The notes: generated from the sequence alone by a model not told the origin. A stretch of DNA of 64,000 nucleotides from Acholoe squamosa (GCA_949317995.1 OX439039.1:16235282-16299281), one strand, 5' to 3'. Positions 11,498 to 23,712 are shown, numbered from the stretch's first letter. Numbers and translations are program-made.

Positions 11498-12937
11498 TCA
11501 ACCCTGTGGTGCTCCTGGGTCGGGGATCGGCAATGCAGGCTGTGGTGGAGCTGGATTCAGATTTGGGTTGGGCCCTGGTTGTGGTTGTTGTTGTGGTTGA
11601 GGGACTGGGATTGGTGCTGGTGTTGGTCCTGGAGGTGGGGGTGGAGGTAGGTAGCGCCTCATTAGTTCAGCACACACTTTTTCAAGTACCGCCCTCCCCT
11701 CTATTTTGACCCTTAAATGATCTGTCAGCAATCATCTTGCTCATAATAGCACATTGGCTCCCCCATACAGCGTCCGGCGTACTTTCGACTAATTGCTTGT
11801 TGGCCCTTTGGTCGCAGAGTAGGATTGCTCTAAGGCCCTTGTTTTGTTCAAACTTGCATAAGTTATACCTGTACAGTAGGTCCTCTGCTGTGTTTTGCCA
11901 ATCAGGGATTTTAATCGATTTCACCTTGCGCTTGACCTCAAAAGGGTCCGCACAAGAGAGCACTTGTTGTAGTGTAGCTGTAGCCCCTACCATTCTACAC
12001 TTTCTGCACACAGCGCTTGCTCTACTGAGCAATAAATTATACCATCCATTTCCAGTTGACAACTGAACATGTTTGAATATGGGCTCTGTGGGCCATGGTA
12101 TGCAACAAAGTCACTCCCCACTCTTGTACGTGCATTTTCGAGTCTGAGATCCTGAGGGAGGTCAGAAAGGGTACTGTGGTGGTAGAATCTACCTTGATAT
12201 ACAAGCCCACGACCCTAAGGCGTAATTTGTTTGCCAGCGATCGATGCTAGTTTACCAATTGTCCTAATGTCTGATTTCTGTGCCTTTATAGTGGGATTTG
12301 TATCCTCTGAGATGAAAATGTTCTGTGTATCGAGCAGCTTTTGAAGCCTGCTTTTGGATGCCATGATTTTGTCCCTAACTTCAGCTCTTACAAAGGTCAC
12401 AGTGATGGGCCTATTGCGCCATGTTATAGGGCCGGTTCTGTATGCAAAATCAATGCTAGTATATGTTAGGTTTGGATGGACCTTAACTAGTATATCGAAA
12501 GCTATGTCGTGGCAGTTCTCGTGTTTTGAGTAGTCTACACCTTCTATAACTACATGTTTCCTCCTTGTATTATGATTCAGGGTTATAATAGCCTCTTTAT
12601 TACTTGCAATATCATGCTTAGTAAAGTTGACTTCTCTAGATAGGTCATCTATGTAGTCACCCTGTGCATCTAGTCTGCCTTTGTTTTCAGTGTCATTCTT
12701 ACTGGGCCTCTTAATCTCATCATGGGCAAAATTGAGAGATTCCTTTAAATCCCTATTCTCTTCAATGTCACCCCTGACCTCTCCAACCTCAATCTTTGTG
12801 TCATGGAGTGTAGTTTGTATTGCCTGTAATATGTCTGCTATTTTAGTCCAGCCCTCATCTACATCTTTTGTGGTAGCGCGTGTCTCTCTATTCCTCAACT
12901 CATTTATCCACCTGTCAACCTGTTCACCACTGGCCAT
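11498..12937 (-). pseudogene. LINE 1 ORF1: coiled coil, RNA-binding domain, NADAR domain, Pro-rich tail
   Basis: The ATG is at 12,937. The first 240 codons give a charged heptad-like coiled coil, then an RRM-like ORF1p core (RKHVVIEG, IDFAYRTG, RPITVTFVRAEVRDKI, IFISEDTNPTIKAQKSDIR). A TAG at 12,215-12,217 interrupts the frame, but the same frame continues into a NADAR/YbiA-type domain: SPYSNMF, SVEQALC (12,014-12,028) and, after a frameshift near 12,000, ADPFEVKR, KIPDW, CKFEQN and PDAVWG (about 11,760-11,780). The product ends in a Pro/Gln-rich tail and a stop at 11,498. NADAR proteins act on ADP-ribose and N-glycosidic substrates; the conserved Glu of VEQA and the DxxWG motif are present. 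Its role in the element is unknown. The ORF is broken. Confidence 0.75.
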
Positions 12938-13145
12938 GTTTACAAACAGTCACTGTCATTGCACACTGTCACTAACCCTGGGTGCCACACAGAAAAGAAC
13001 AAAAATACGACTTACCCAGTATATTAACAATCTGTCTCTAGTCTGCGTGTGAAGCTTATGTGCTTATAATAGTCCTGTCCAAAGCTTATCACACTCCTTG
13101 TAGTATAAGTCCTCTAATTTGGGAGTTTTGTGGTGACCCGTGCTC

Positions 13146-13743
13146 AGCGCGCGCTACTCGTGGTCCACCATACCAAGGCTAAAGTGACAAAGCTCTTTAT
13201 TACAGAGGTGAAGAGGGTTTAAGTGGCACATGAAGTTAATGTTGCTGCATTCATAATAGGAAAACAAAAAAAAATGCCACCTATACCAACCTTGAGATTT
13301 GCTTACACAGATGCTATGCCTTATATGAGAGGCACTACAGTACAATAAAACAAGAGTCCCCACCCATTTCAAATCCATACCCTCAGGGAACAACCTGTAC
13401 ATTAAGATCAATTGTACTACAGCAGGTGTTTCAAATTTTATGGAGACAGCTGCTGAAATCTCCTACTCGCTACCAATGAAATGAGTACTATCACATTTCC
13501 AACTCAACAACTGTTTCAAGGACTTGGCAGGATATGGTGTGAAGGAAGAAAACGGCATTAAATACGGTGACTCAAAGATTTTAATTTGAGTGAAATGTAA
13601 TGTGACAGAGCACTCTGATTTTAATGATTGAAGGGAGTTTCCTGTTTTATCACATTAGTTATCAGCTAAGTCAAGAATCCTTCTGAGGGTGTCTTCATGG
13701 TGCTGTGTCATTCCGGTGGGTGGAGAAAATGACTGTATTTATG
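13146..13743. other. No gene seen
   Basis: Non-coding flank between LINE 1 and the next element. Confidence 0.5.
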
Positions 13744-14693
13744 TAGGGTAGATTAACCTGAAGATAGCCGTTACTGTGCAGGTTTTCAAGAAGGGAAATG
13801 AAGTAGTAAATATGTTTGAGTCTAATAGGTCCTTAGGGTTCCCCAAGGTACTAAGTCAAAGACAATTTCATCATTTCTAAGACCATCTCAGTTAGTCTAT
13901 TTCCACATTTAGACGACCACCTTGCACCTTGAGCTGACCACTTGATAACTACCCTTTTAATGGGGCTATGTTCATTAAACTACAATTTGAAAAAAAAATA
14001 GTGTCTTCTATAGATATGCAGTAAAATGGCACAATTAAAACTATTGCATCCTAAGAAAGTGTATGTTTTTTATAGTGACTCAATAAGAATGGAAATTGGA
14101 GGCAATTTTATGGCCATGTATATAGCAAATCTCAATAAAATAGAAGTGGTATTTCCAACCCAACATCATAGAGGCTTTGTTTTTAATGAACTTTGATAGA
14201 CCTTCAATATGGACTATAATCATCCATTACTTAACTTTATCATCACACTCTCAGTATCAAATAGTTCCTCTATAATTGTGATGGCTGTAGCATTACAGTA
14301 GAGATTGAAATGTATGCATCAGAGCATCGGAGTGATTGACTCAAGGTGGAATGGTGGTCATCTCAAGATGAAATTGGTATGTTCTAGGAAATAAGTCCTA
14401 TGCAGAAAGTATTTAACATTTCTGCAATTTTCCTTATGCTATCATTTAGCAAAGATATTTGTCTATGCCTAGAGTCAAAATGTTGTATGTATATGAGCAC
14501 TTGTCATCTTCAAATAATCAAACCATCGAAGTTACTTCATATATTCCAGGACATCCTTCTATGGGCTACTCTAACACCTCTATTTCAATAATATGAGTGC
14601 TTAAGACCAATGCACTACATTTGATAGTGAGAAAAACAAGCTGACCGGTGGTTGACTATAGGTATGTGGTCGTCTTTAGGTTAATCTACCCTA
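13744..14693. mobile_element. Non-autonomous DNA transposon with TAGGGTAGATTAACCT termini
   Basis: The left end TAGGGTAGATTAACCTGAAG is mirrored by the reverse complement of the right end (TAGGGTAGATTAACCTAAAG), giving inverted termini of at least 20 bp with one mismatch, about 950 bp apart. No transposase-like frame lies inside. Target duplication is not obvious. Confidence 0.55.
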
Positions 14694-15364
14694 AGCATGC
14701 ATGTAATCCTGTGCTGTTTTTTTTCCTTCTTAAATGTTATAACAATTGTAGTTAAGACTACCCAGCAGAAAGTTACTGTTCTCTGAGTTAAAGTGTGGTT
14801 AGTTCTATTCCAAGATTTTGTAATTCACCTAGTGTATACAACTGTGCCTGCTCATACCTCTAATTTAGATGTTTAGATACCATCATTGTCAAAAGCCTTG
14901 TATTCTTTTGTATAATATATCCTTTTCCCAAACCCCTTAATATATAGGTCAATGGGATAAGATATAAACCTCGAGGCCTGTCTTGTACATGAGAAAATTA
15001 AAATTAGAGTCTACAAGTATTTGCTCGCTTTGTGTACCAGGAAGGTTTTGAGTAGTAGAATGGAAAGACTATACATCCAGCTGGTGGCCTTTAGCCAGCC
15101 CAAGTTTTTTAAAGGGAAGACAATAAGGAAGAGACATACTGACATTGAAAATGTAGTTAGAATAATACTGATGAACAAGCATGCTGTTTTTGTTGTTAAA
15201 AGGTGAAGATCTTGATCCATGGGGGACGTTAAAATAAATGGGAACTTTGTGTAAAGAAACCCTATTTAACCCTTTTTTATAATCACAGAGTGACAGCCCA
15301 AGGTTTGTTCGGCCGAGTGCAATATCGTCAATATACAAACTGTGGGCTGTCATATTTATGCCAT
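14694..15364. other. No gene seen
   Basis: AT-rich DNA. Short overlapping open frames on both strands near 15,011-15,353 show no family motif. Confidence 0.45.
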
Positions 15365-16150
15365 ATTGCGTTTATACCACCTTTTCCTCCATTTTGTATG
15401 AATTTCTTACCTGATGTCCACAGAATATAGCCACGAGAAGACATTTTGTGAAAGCAAGCGATACGGCCTGGGTCCCCTCTGCACGAAGCCATTGTTTTTG
15501 TTCCTTGCCGGGAGAGGTACCGCTGTGTTTACACACACTTTTCGTATTGAATCCAACCATGACTAATCGAGAAATTAACATGTTCATATCCTTAGATAGG
15601 CTAGATGATCCCTCCATACGTATTATATCCAATATATTCAAAATAAAGGAGAATCCATTGATTTTTCAAAATGGTCCGAAATTTTCGGCATCTTCCTCAT
15701 ATGACGAGAAAATGACCTATATCTACACCCGGGCCACTGACACAATTTCGTCGGACAAGGAGGCAGGTGGGAATGGCCGGACCACAACCTGCGTACGATG
15801 GAAAAATCAATGGATTCTTATCCATATTGAAGAAAATGGAGAAAATTAGCATGCATTCCTCATCTATGGATCGAATACTTCTTGGGACTTTGATATTATA
15901 ACATGTCAAGGTTGGAATCAAGACAAAAACTGTGTGCAAACATAGGACTAGGACCTCAGGTTAGAACTTATTTACTTTCAGTGTGGCGCTATGGCTAAGG
16001 CTTCCACCTACCTCCACTGTGGCTGGGGTTCAATTCTCCTACGAGTTGGCACAATTTTTCACATTGAAATGATGGACTGATTGACTTTGTATGTCTGCCA
16101 CACATTTCCCAAAATATTCTAAGTCCAACTTGACTTCGAAAAAGTATATC
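15365..16150 (+). mobile_element. SINE-like composite with internal inverted arms, copy 1
   Basis: A block at about 15,530-15,660 (ending AGGAGAATCCATTGATTTTT) recurs inverted at about 15,800-15,925, giving diverged arms. Downstream is a tRNA-like promoter pair: A-box-like ATGGCTAAGGCT (15,990-16,001) and B-box-like GGTTCAATTCTCC (16,027-16,038). The whole arrangement recurs at 36,976-38,015, so it is a repeat family. Similar open frames on both strands are a by-product of the inverted arms. Confidence 0.6.
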
Positions 16151-17231
16151 CAAAAATCCCTAAAATGAACATGTGCATATATGCTCTCATAATGCACTGG
16201 TAGTAGAGGGCATAACAGTAAGGCAGGTGCCAGAATAGTGGTATAAGTAGAAATATGTTGATTCCTATCCCCTATATAAAGTACCTGATCAGCATCCAGG
16301 CATACAGGCTTGGTAATACGATGGCGTCCAGGCCTCTCCCATGGTGTGAAAAGTATTTAGAGAAGTAAATGGAAGATTGGTGTTCACCTGCCTAAATCTT
16401 CAGACAGCTTGAGTGATGAAGAAAGGGCAGCTACATGAATAAACTATCTGAATGGATTCTGTATTGTTTAATCAGTACAAGTAAACCATAGGTAAGTCAA
16501 CATGATTGCAAACTGCTTGTATTGCGGGATCTGTTTTTTGATCAAAGAACTGCCACTCTGGGTTACTCTGGATTACTCAATACTATTAGGAACAACCAAG
16601 GTGATGTATGTGGAACATATAAAGAACTTTCAGATACATCGCCGTTTCATGTTTATAGAATGGACAGTTTTTAGCTACATCTCTTTAATCGTTGCTACAG
16701 TTTTACTCATATATCGATTTAATACAAGAAAATTTAATGCTTAGGATGTTGGGTCCCATCAATATCAGTACAGATCCATAACAAGAAGCATTAAGATATA
16801 TAATTTTCAGTTCCCGTTGCCTGTCCAATTGTTGAGAAGATCACTAGGTCTATGGAAGCAAATACCTGTGCAAGATCATGTTTCCCCCTTTGCATTAATC
16901 AATGTCTCAACTAAATGTACAGTTAGAAAGTACACAGATGATTCAAAGATTGATGGAAGTTTTGTCGTTGGTTTAAAGGTTTATGTGTTTAAAGTTCTTG
17001 CTTCATTTTGCAGGCAATAGTTAATATCTCAAAAGATCCCTTTTTTTCGATAAGAGGGTTGAGACTAATTACAAAACAGTGAAGAATGGGGAAGTATGGA
17101 ATTGGATGTGTTACTTCATGCAACTGTAGAGAATGGCCTTTCATATGATTAACCATAGAGTCTATTATTCTCAACAGGAAATAAATAACCCTCTACCTAG
17201 GTGTGTCACTAAAGAAGAATTAGCTCCGCTA
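16151..17231. other. No gene seen
   Basis: Non-coding. An 80-codon frame at 16,502-16,744 is hydrophobic near its C-terminus, but nothing supports it as a gene. A block near 16,310-16,400 resembles one near 22,290-22,370, which suggests a further dispersed repeat. Confidence 0.4.
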
Positions 17232-18120
17232 CACTGCAAAAATGGTGTTTAGATCCTAAACACAATTCTAAACATATTCTTGCAACGTTTTTGTAATCAC
17301 ATTAATTTGCTACTCATGCCAAACAATGTGCTTAGCTCAAGTGTTTAGAAATCTAGGTGTTTAGGTTTAAACTTTGTGTTTAGATATCTATGAATTTTTG
17401 TGTTTAGATGTTTATGAATTTTTGTGTTTAGATGTCTAAATGCTTTGACGGAGAGTTAGGGTGTGCAGATATGTATACATTAAAAAAAAAAAGATGTCTT
17501 TTGTTTGTTTTCTCATTTACTGGGGTAGGGGGTATTTACATGTCAAAGTCTCCAAAGATGTCAGCCACACATATTTACATGTGCATGTATGCTCACTGCA
17601 TCAGAATGAGAGACTTGAGAAAGTACAACAGCTTAGTAGGTAGGAAATTGATTTGTCTATTCCAAAATAACATGAAATAGGTGTCAGTCATTGAGCTTAT
17701 TGATCATTTCATGCTAATGATGGTAGTGTAAGGTGAATCTAGTCAACTTTCTATTGCCCTTTCTATTCTCATGACATTTAATGAATAGAAACTATAATAA
17801 ACATGCGGTTTGGGTACATTTGTCACAAAGATTGATTATAATTGTGTACAGATTGTCCATTCAAAGGTAGTGCTGCTACCTGGTGTGGATTCAACATTCA
17901 AGCATCTAAACATAATGATGTTTAAATCTAAACACCTATAATTCAACTGTTTAAACTCCAAACATCTAAACATGTTTAGCAAAAATGTTTATATAGTTAG
18001 AATAAAAGTGTTCATTTCCTAAATGTGTAGTGGAGGAGACACCTAACTGACCTATATGTTTAGGTTTTAAACGTGTTTAGACCTAAACATGTTTAAAATC
18101 TAAACACCTTTTTTGCAGTG
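17232..18120. mobile_element. CACTA/EnSpm-like non-autonomous transposon, 889 bp
   Basis: The termini are CACTGCAAAAATGG at left and the reverse complement of CCTTTTTTGCAGTG at right; the match continues through GTGTTTAGAT with one mismatch. A 2-bp TA flanks both sides (17,230-17,231 and 18,121-18,122). Subterminal DNA is packed with TGTTTAGA/TCTAAACA motifs in both orientations, typical of transposase-binding subterminal repeats in CACTA elements. No transposase is encoded. Class is inferred from the CACTG terminus, short duplication and subterminal repeats. Confidence 0.65.
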
Positions 18121-19212
18121 TATGTGTCACTGGTCAGTCTCGATTAAGACACTGATAAACGTTTATAACCAGGGTATAGTCACTTACTTAGATGATGATT
18201 CAGAACCCATTTCATTCGAACAATATTACAAAAGAAAGAATACAAAACTACTTGTGTGCATCAGAAGCAGAGCTGGAAGGTGGAATATTCACTTGCTACA
18301 CATTAAAGTGGTATACCTCACTCATAAGACACACACTGGGTTGACAGACAAGCAAAATGCTTTGAACAGCTATGGACTTATTTTTCCCTCCATAGTAATA
18401 TTCTATAGTAAAATAATACATATCAGGCACCACCTGCTAGTCTGAAGATAATTATCTACTCTCAGGAACCTTTTGGTAACGAGAGAGTGCTTGGTGTGAA
18501 TAGGATAATGTGGGTCCTCTACTACAGCAAATTCGGACTATATATGCCTTTCACATTTCTAAGGGCTTTTGATTCTAATCGACATTGCATAACTTAAAAA
18601 TAAGGAGCAATTGGCACTGGTGGATTCAGCAATTCACACTGTGATATGATGACTTACTTGCAATAAAAGGGGTCTGGAGGTTATTTGGGAAGCAGCACGG
18701 CCGTACACAGACCTATTACTTTCAATATTTTTTTTCTATGAGGATTTGAGTGAAACCTGGAGGGTGCACTGGTATTACATTCAAAAACAACCTTCTGGCT
18801 AGGTCTGTCACTCAACCATAGATAATTGACTGTGCAGCATCTGTTAGTCTCGTTTAAGACACCCATAAATATAATAAGGATTGCAGTCACCCAGAAAAAT
18901 ATCATGATTAAGAAATCCTGATGTTAGGCCCATCCTAAAACTGCAGTTGATGCTTACGTTTAAGTAAAAGCTGCAACAATACTTCAAGTACAATGGAAAG
19001 CTAGTATGGCCAAATCCTAAATATCTGATATTTGCATCCGCCCCCAGGAAGCTTTTGTTAATGAGAGAGCATTTACTGTGAATAGAATGATGTGTCTTGT
19101 TACAAATTCCCTGATATGAACATAGTGAATGATAAACACCTGCCTTATCAAGTCTGTAAGAATAGATAACAGCTGGGAATCTGTTAGCCTAAATCAATTA
19201 TGGACACTAAAT

Positions 19213-19282
19213 GTGGATCAACACGGTAAAAGGTATGCCCGGGCACCCCCTCACGGGCATACCTTTTACTGTGTTGATCCAC
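19213..19282. repeat. Near-perfect hairpin, 29-bp arms
   Basis: Arms 19,213-19,241 and 19,254-19,282 are reverse complements with one mismatch, around a 12-nt loop. No T run follows, so it does not resemble a terminator. Confidence 0.85.
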
Positions 19283-19880
19283 AAATACTGTTGACAATGT
19301 CTGGTGGTATTTAAATAGGATGAATCATCCATCTGATTCTATTCATCAGGTAGTGGGCAGAGAATTGGTCTTCTGCATTATTCTTCATCTTCTTAAGCGG
19401 GATTTCACTGAAGCTCATTTACAAAAGTCGCCTGATGAAGAATTTTAGAGAAAAAATACATGAAATTTCATAATTTCTCATCGTGAATTCCTGATGCATT
19501 CCCCTCCAACTCTGGCAAAATTAGTTTTGGTATATTAAACGTGAAGAGGCCAGTAATTCATCATGAAGATGACCAATTTCCTCCCGATCCGAAATCAGGA
19601 TATATCCTTTAGTGGAATACCTGCTTTAGGGTTAGATTTTTAGTGGGGTATTCCATCGACCCATTTTTTACTGATTGAGGATGATCCACTGGGTATCCTA
19701 AGGTGGGTATGACCATCCAATGCCATATGTCTAAAAATCATTGGTTCAGCAATGATCAGTCAGACTGTACTAGAGAAAACAGATTTAGTGGTCTACCGAA
19801 TTTATGTATGTCTTATGCTAGGCTTACATTGCATCTAGCCAAAATGATGTAGACATTTAGCTGTTAAGTGTCTCATAGTT

Positions 19881-20003
19881 AGACAATAGACAACAATCTT
19901 CTTCACATCGAGACTGTCTGTTGTCCTATAATGCACAAATGCATCTGAGTGTATTATAGGACAAAAGACAGTCAAGATGTGGAGAAGGAGTTGTACATTG
20001 TCT
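19881..20003. repeat. Small foldback element
   Basis: The left arm (AGACAAT...GTCCTATAATGCA) and the right arm (TGTATTATAGGAC...ATTGTCT) are imperfect reverse complements of about 55 bp with a loop of about 12 bp. This is consistent with a MITE-like hairpin. Confidence 0.65.
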
Positions 20004-21035
20004 TTATAAAACATTGTACATTTCCTTCCAATCAATCAAGTACCCAATCAAGGTATTCCTACACCAATTAATGGCACTTGACTGTTTTACAGCTAAGTGA
20101 CCTTGCTCAGGCGCGCACTGTACTGATATAACATCTACCAATGTCTATAGAATCCTATTATATAACCATCTGATATAGCTGTTGCAGGATGTTAGATGGA
20201 CAGTAAATTATTTCCACACCACATGATACATCTCATCTGCTGCACAGTGGGAGTTTAATTACCACTGGGCAGCTGCACATTGGTCTTTTGCAGGGAATTT
20301 GATTGGCATTCACCTGTCTGAATCTCTGAGAAAGTGGGAGAAATGTATAGCTTTAATGTACACACAGTGTATTGGCTCTATTAACATTTGGCGTTCAATC
20401 TTAACATCTATGGTTACCGGGTATAATTGAGTCATGCTAACTGAAGTGGCAAGAGGGTACAAATAGGGGCAAGGCTCGATGTAGAATGTAGTTTAAAAAG
20501 GCAAAATCAATTATTGAGCAGGAAATTGGCAGGGTAAGATGGGAGCAAAGGTTGCATATCACATTTTGATTTTCTTATGAAAGTGGGTCAAATGATCCTC
20601 TCATTAAATAGGTTACCTTTTTTTCCAGAGAACTCTTTACTATCACTCTGGAGTTTGCATTGACTGCTATTGCAGTCAATACATGCTCAGTGTACACGTG
20701 CCCTGTTAAACGCTTTTTGTGTTCGGCATCATTTATATGGTAACACAGTGTATTGTGATGGAGATAGCACAAGGAGACAGCTCAGAAATACTAAATATAT
20801 TCTATCACTAAAGGTAGTAAAAAAAGTACAGGCCTACCATGTAAAGAAGTTTCTTACATTACACTTTCTAGAGTCTAATTTCACTACACTTAAATGACTG
20901 TTCTCTACAAATGAGAGTGGATGTCCCCACACCTTTAATCATAGACAGAAGTGATATCATACCACTTTACTTGTAGAGGGCAATCAACCATAATTTCTAT
21001 TTTTAGTGCTGACCTCTTATGAACTCTAGCATGAT

Positions 21036-22234
21036 TTAAGGTGGGTCGCTACCATTGAAATTGAACCTACTGCACAGGTTTCTGCACATATATAGGTTTT
21101 TCTCTTCAGAATGAGATCATTTTTTGTAAACACATACTTAAAAATGCCCTAAGTATCTAGAACACTTTTTGGGGATTTTGATCAAAACTGCCCATTTTAT
21201 GACAACTTTGGATTTTGGCATTTTTACATCTGAATTATTTTCTTCATTCTCTGACATTCTTTTGGATCATACATTTATACCCCTCAAATTACCTAGACAA
21301 TGATTTAATCAAGATATACTGCTCACAATGATTGAGGGCATATAATGAAACAATGTTTTGCCAATGATCTATATATTTTACCCATCATGCAGTGCTTTTA
21401 ATATGAATATTAGTTGATTTTTTAAATATCTTTTTTTTATTTCAAATGACTAAAAATATAAAATTGTGCATGGGACCTCATATCAATATTACTCCTATTT
21501 AAAAGCAAATTATCTGAAGAATATTTTAGAAAATCTTAAGAAAAATCTAGTGTCTAGAAATTGATGATCTAATCATTTTTCTCAGAGGAAATTAGGAAAT
21601 GTATCCTCCTTTTTCAGCTACTTATATGCGCGCATGTAAGTGGTGATAAATGGGCAGTAGCAGTTCCCAATTGTATTACTAGATGTCACCACTTACATTC
21701 AGGTGTTATGTAACAGGTTCCTTCACTGGTGGCCTTGTAGTCGGCCATATTGCCTAGCCCCAGGACAGACAACCGGTCTCACATTGGAGATTTTTGTTTC
21801 TTTCTTGTGTTACTTAGGCCTGGTTATGTATGTTTATTGGCCAGGTCCAATAAAATATTCGTCCAAACTAGATTGGAGTTGCTGTATGTCTATTTATGCC
21901 GAAATATGAGAAATTTAATCATAATCCCTTGAAATTGGAGCAAAAAGAAAAACTCTTGATAAATTAGGATATTAGCATGGTCACCTTGTGAGTTTTCACA
22001 TTTCTGTGTTTGATAGTTGTTGCAGAAAAAAATTCTCAAATCTTAGCCCATTTTTTCTAATTTTTTAGGTGAAAATGGAAATACTTTTATTTTTTCAAAA
22101 ATCTGTAGAAAAAAGGTACCTCGGGATCCCCTACTTTTTTTTTTATATTCTTATTCTAGATGAATTTGTGTAACTCTGGGAGAAAAGTGAAGAAAATCTA
22201 GGATCTTTGATTCAATCTTAGCGACCCACCTTAA
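21036..22234. mobile_element. TTAA-flanked non-autonomous DNA transposon, 1.19 kb
   Basis: TTAA (21,036-21,039) is followed by GGTGGGTCGCTA. At the other end TAGCGACCCACC is followed by TTAA (22,231-22,234). The first 12 bp of the inverted repeat are perfect, with weaker similarity further in. TTAA duplication is characteristic of piggyBac, Kolobok and Sola3 elements; I cannot choose between them. The interior is AT-rich with no transposase frame. Confidence 0.7.
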
Positions 22235-22381
22235 GATATTCGGTATTCCACCATTATACAATTCAGCCAGCCAGACTACACACCAAGTCTTACCATAGTA
22301 TGGTGTCTGGGGGTCTACAGTAGCGTGAAAACCATTTGTGGAAGTAAATGGAAAGTTGGTGTTCTTTATCCTATAGTCCTG

Positions 22382-22560
22382 CCCTCCCTTGAAACAAATT
22401 CACGTGAATTCACCAGTAAAATCACGTGTTGAACTGGTGTCGTTCCCGTGAATTCCCGTGAATTTTACACGTGAATTCACGGGATTCTGTGAGCAGAAAT
22501 TCACGTGATATCACGGGATCACGTGAAATGACAGTAAATTCACATGATATCACGGGAATA
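22382..22560. repeat. CACGTG/CACGGG-rich short element
   Basis: Five CACGTG palindromes (starting at 22,401, 22,423, 22,468, 22,502 and 22,520) and several TCACGGGA motifs occur within about 150 bp. An inverted relative at about 34,850-34,975 shares CCCTC-GAAACAA and the TTCACGGGAT words, so this looks like a short transposable element. Confidence 0.5.
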
Positions 22561-23698
22561 TTGAAAATACTTTTGCAAATAACCCCCACTTCTAACCTCA
22601 ATTTAAGATTTGAAATCGATAGTTTGTATTCCTATGATGAGACTTTCCTCATTGTATTTGTCTTTGATGTAAATCTAGCCTTGGAATGCCATCATTTCAA
22701 TTGATAGATTCTGAGCAATATAGAGATTCACACAAAACTAGACACATTGACTTATATTTTGATTTGAGCCTTTATTTGGGTAATAAATACATCTAGAATG
22801 GGGGCAATGAATGGGGAAGGTGGATGGCGCCCATAGGCTAAAAGTAGCTAAATTTTCGCCAGATTTTCACCATGTTTGTAATTACTTTCTCTTTCTAATA
22901 GTACAAAGAAAGCAGTCTTATAAACTAGCATAGGGTCCCATGCTAGTTTATGAGATATTTATCTATGAATCTACCATAGGGTTATACAGTGTTTTGCCAT
23001 AATTTGCATGGAATCTCATTAAAGAGTAGCTAATTCTTTGGCTTACTTTCCCAGAATATTTTCATCAATTTTCTGTACCCAGAAAATATATTACCATCAT
23101 GTGGTCCCATGCACTTTTGAATCGTTTTTCCACATTGAAAATCACCTGAAAATAATTAGAGCCATCTACCTTAAAAAAGCCAGCATCAGCATATTGAATA
23201 GAGTAAGCTCCACCGCAATGAAAATATTCAGGTTTTTCATCACACATATAGTCTCGAACAGGTAAACAGGATTGGTGCCTAGCCCGTGCTAGATTTATTT
23301 CCTAATTTTGCCACAAGGGAGCACAGGGGAGCACAAAGGAGCAAAAGAAAATCAAGGAACCCATTTGTGGGAAAGTTCCATGGTTTACTATGGTGAAGGC
23401 AGAAAGAACATACCATTCTTACACCAGAAGTTATAATGAAATAAATGGATGTATTTCAAGGCCAAATAGAGCTAGAACATATTGAGATTGGGAATATGGT
23501 TATAAATACTCATGGGTTCATATCTAGCAAGATATTTCTCTCAAACTATCAGGAGTATTTTCTTATGCAATATAACACTGAAAGGTGTGATCTCAATTTG
23601 ATAATTGATTTTTAACATGGAAAACCATTTACCCTTACATCTACACTGCTATTACTACTATACTTTCTTACATAGAGGATTTGAAGTTCTAGTCTTGG

Positions 23699-23712
23699 CC
23701 ACCAGGGGGCAG
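23699..23712 (+). promoter_or_regulatory. CTCF-like motif
   Basis: CCACCAGGGGGCAG matches the conserved bilaterian CTCF core. This is a sequence match only; occupancy is unknown. Confidence 0.4.

Larger units (their letters stand above)
6858..13145 (-). mobile_element. LINE 1: CR1/L2-like non-LTR retrotransposon with NADAR and SGNH domains (degenerate)
   Basis: Read on the minus strand the order is 5' UTR (about 13,145-12,938), ORF1 (12,937-11,498), an SGNH-like ORF (11,224-10,454), then endonuclease and reverse transcriptase (9,923-6,858). This is near full length for a CR1-group LINE, but it carries frameshifts, in-frame stops and a foldback insertion at 8355-8658, so it is inactive. The endonuclease shows ETWL, GDFN and SDHMP; the RT shows DLRPIS, FIDYKKAFDTV, YGVPQG and YGDD. 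Clade assignment is by motif style only. LINE 2 (49.5-64 kb) is related but clearly diverged. Confidence 0.88.
18121..21035. other. Non-coding with two hairpin elements
   Basis: No gene. Besides the hairpins listed separately, blocks near 18,113-18,500 and 18,835-19,110 share phrases such as AGTCTCG-TTAAGACAC (in opposite orientations) and GAGAGAGTGCTT/GAGAGAGCATTT, so an old repeat is likely. Confidence 0.45.

Noticed and set aside
11690-12190. Bacterial contamination as the source of the NADAR domain
   Set aside because: It is in frame with the LINE ORF1 RNA-binding domain and recurs in the same position in LINE 2.
15448-15939. Overlapping open frames on both strands sharing the word NPLIF
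   Set aside because: The similarity is produced by the inverted DNA arms of the composite repeat, not by two genes.
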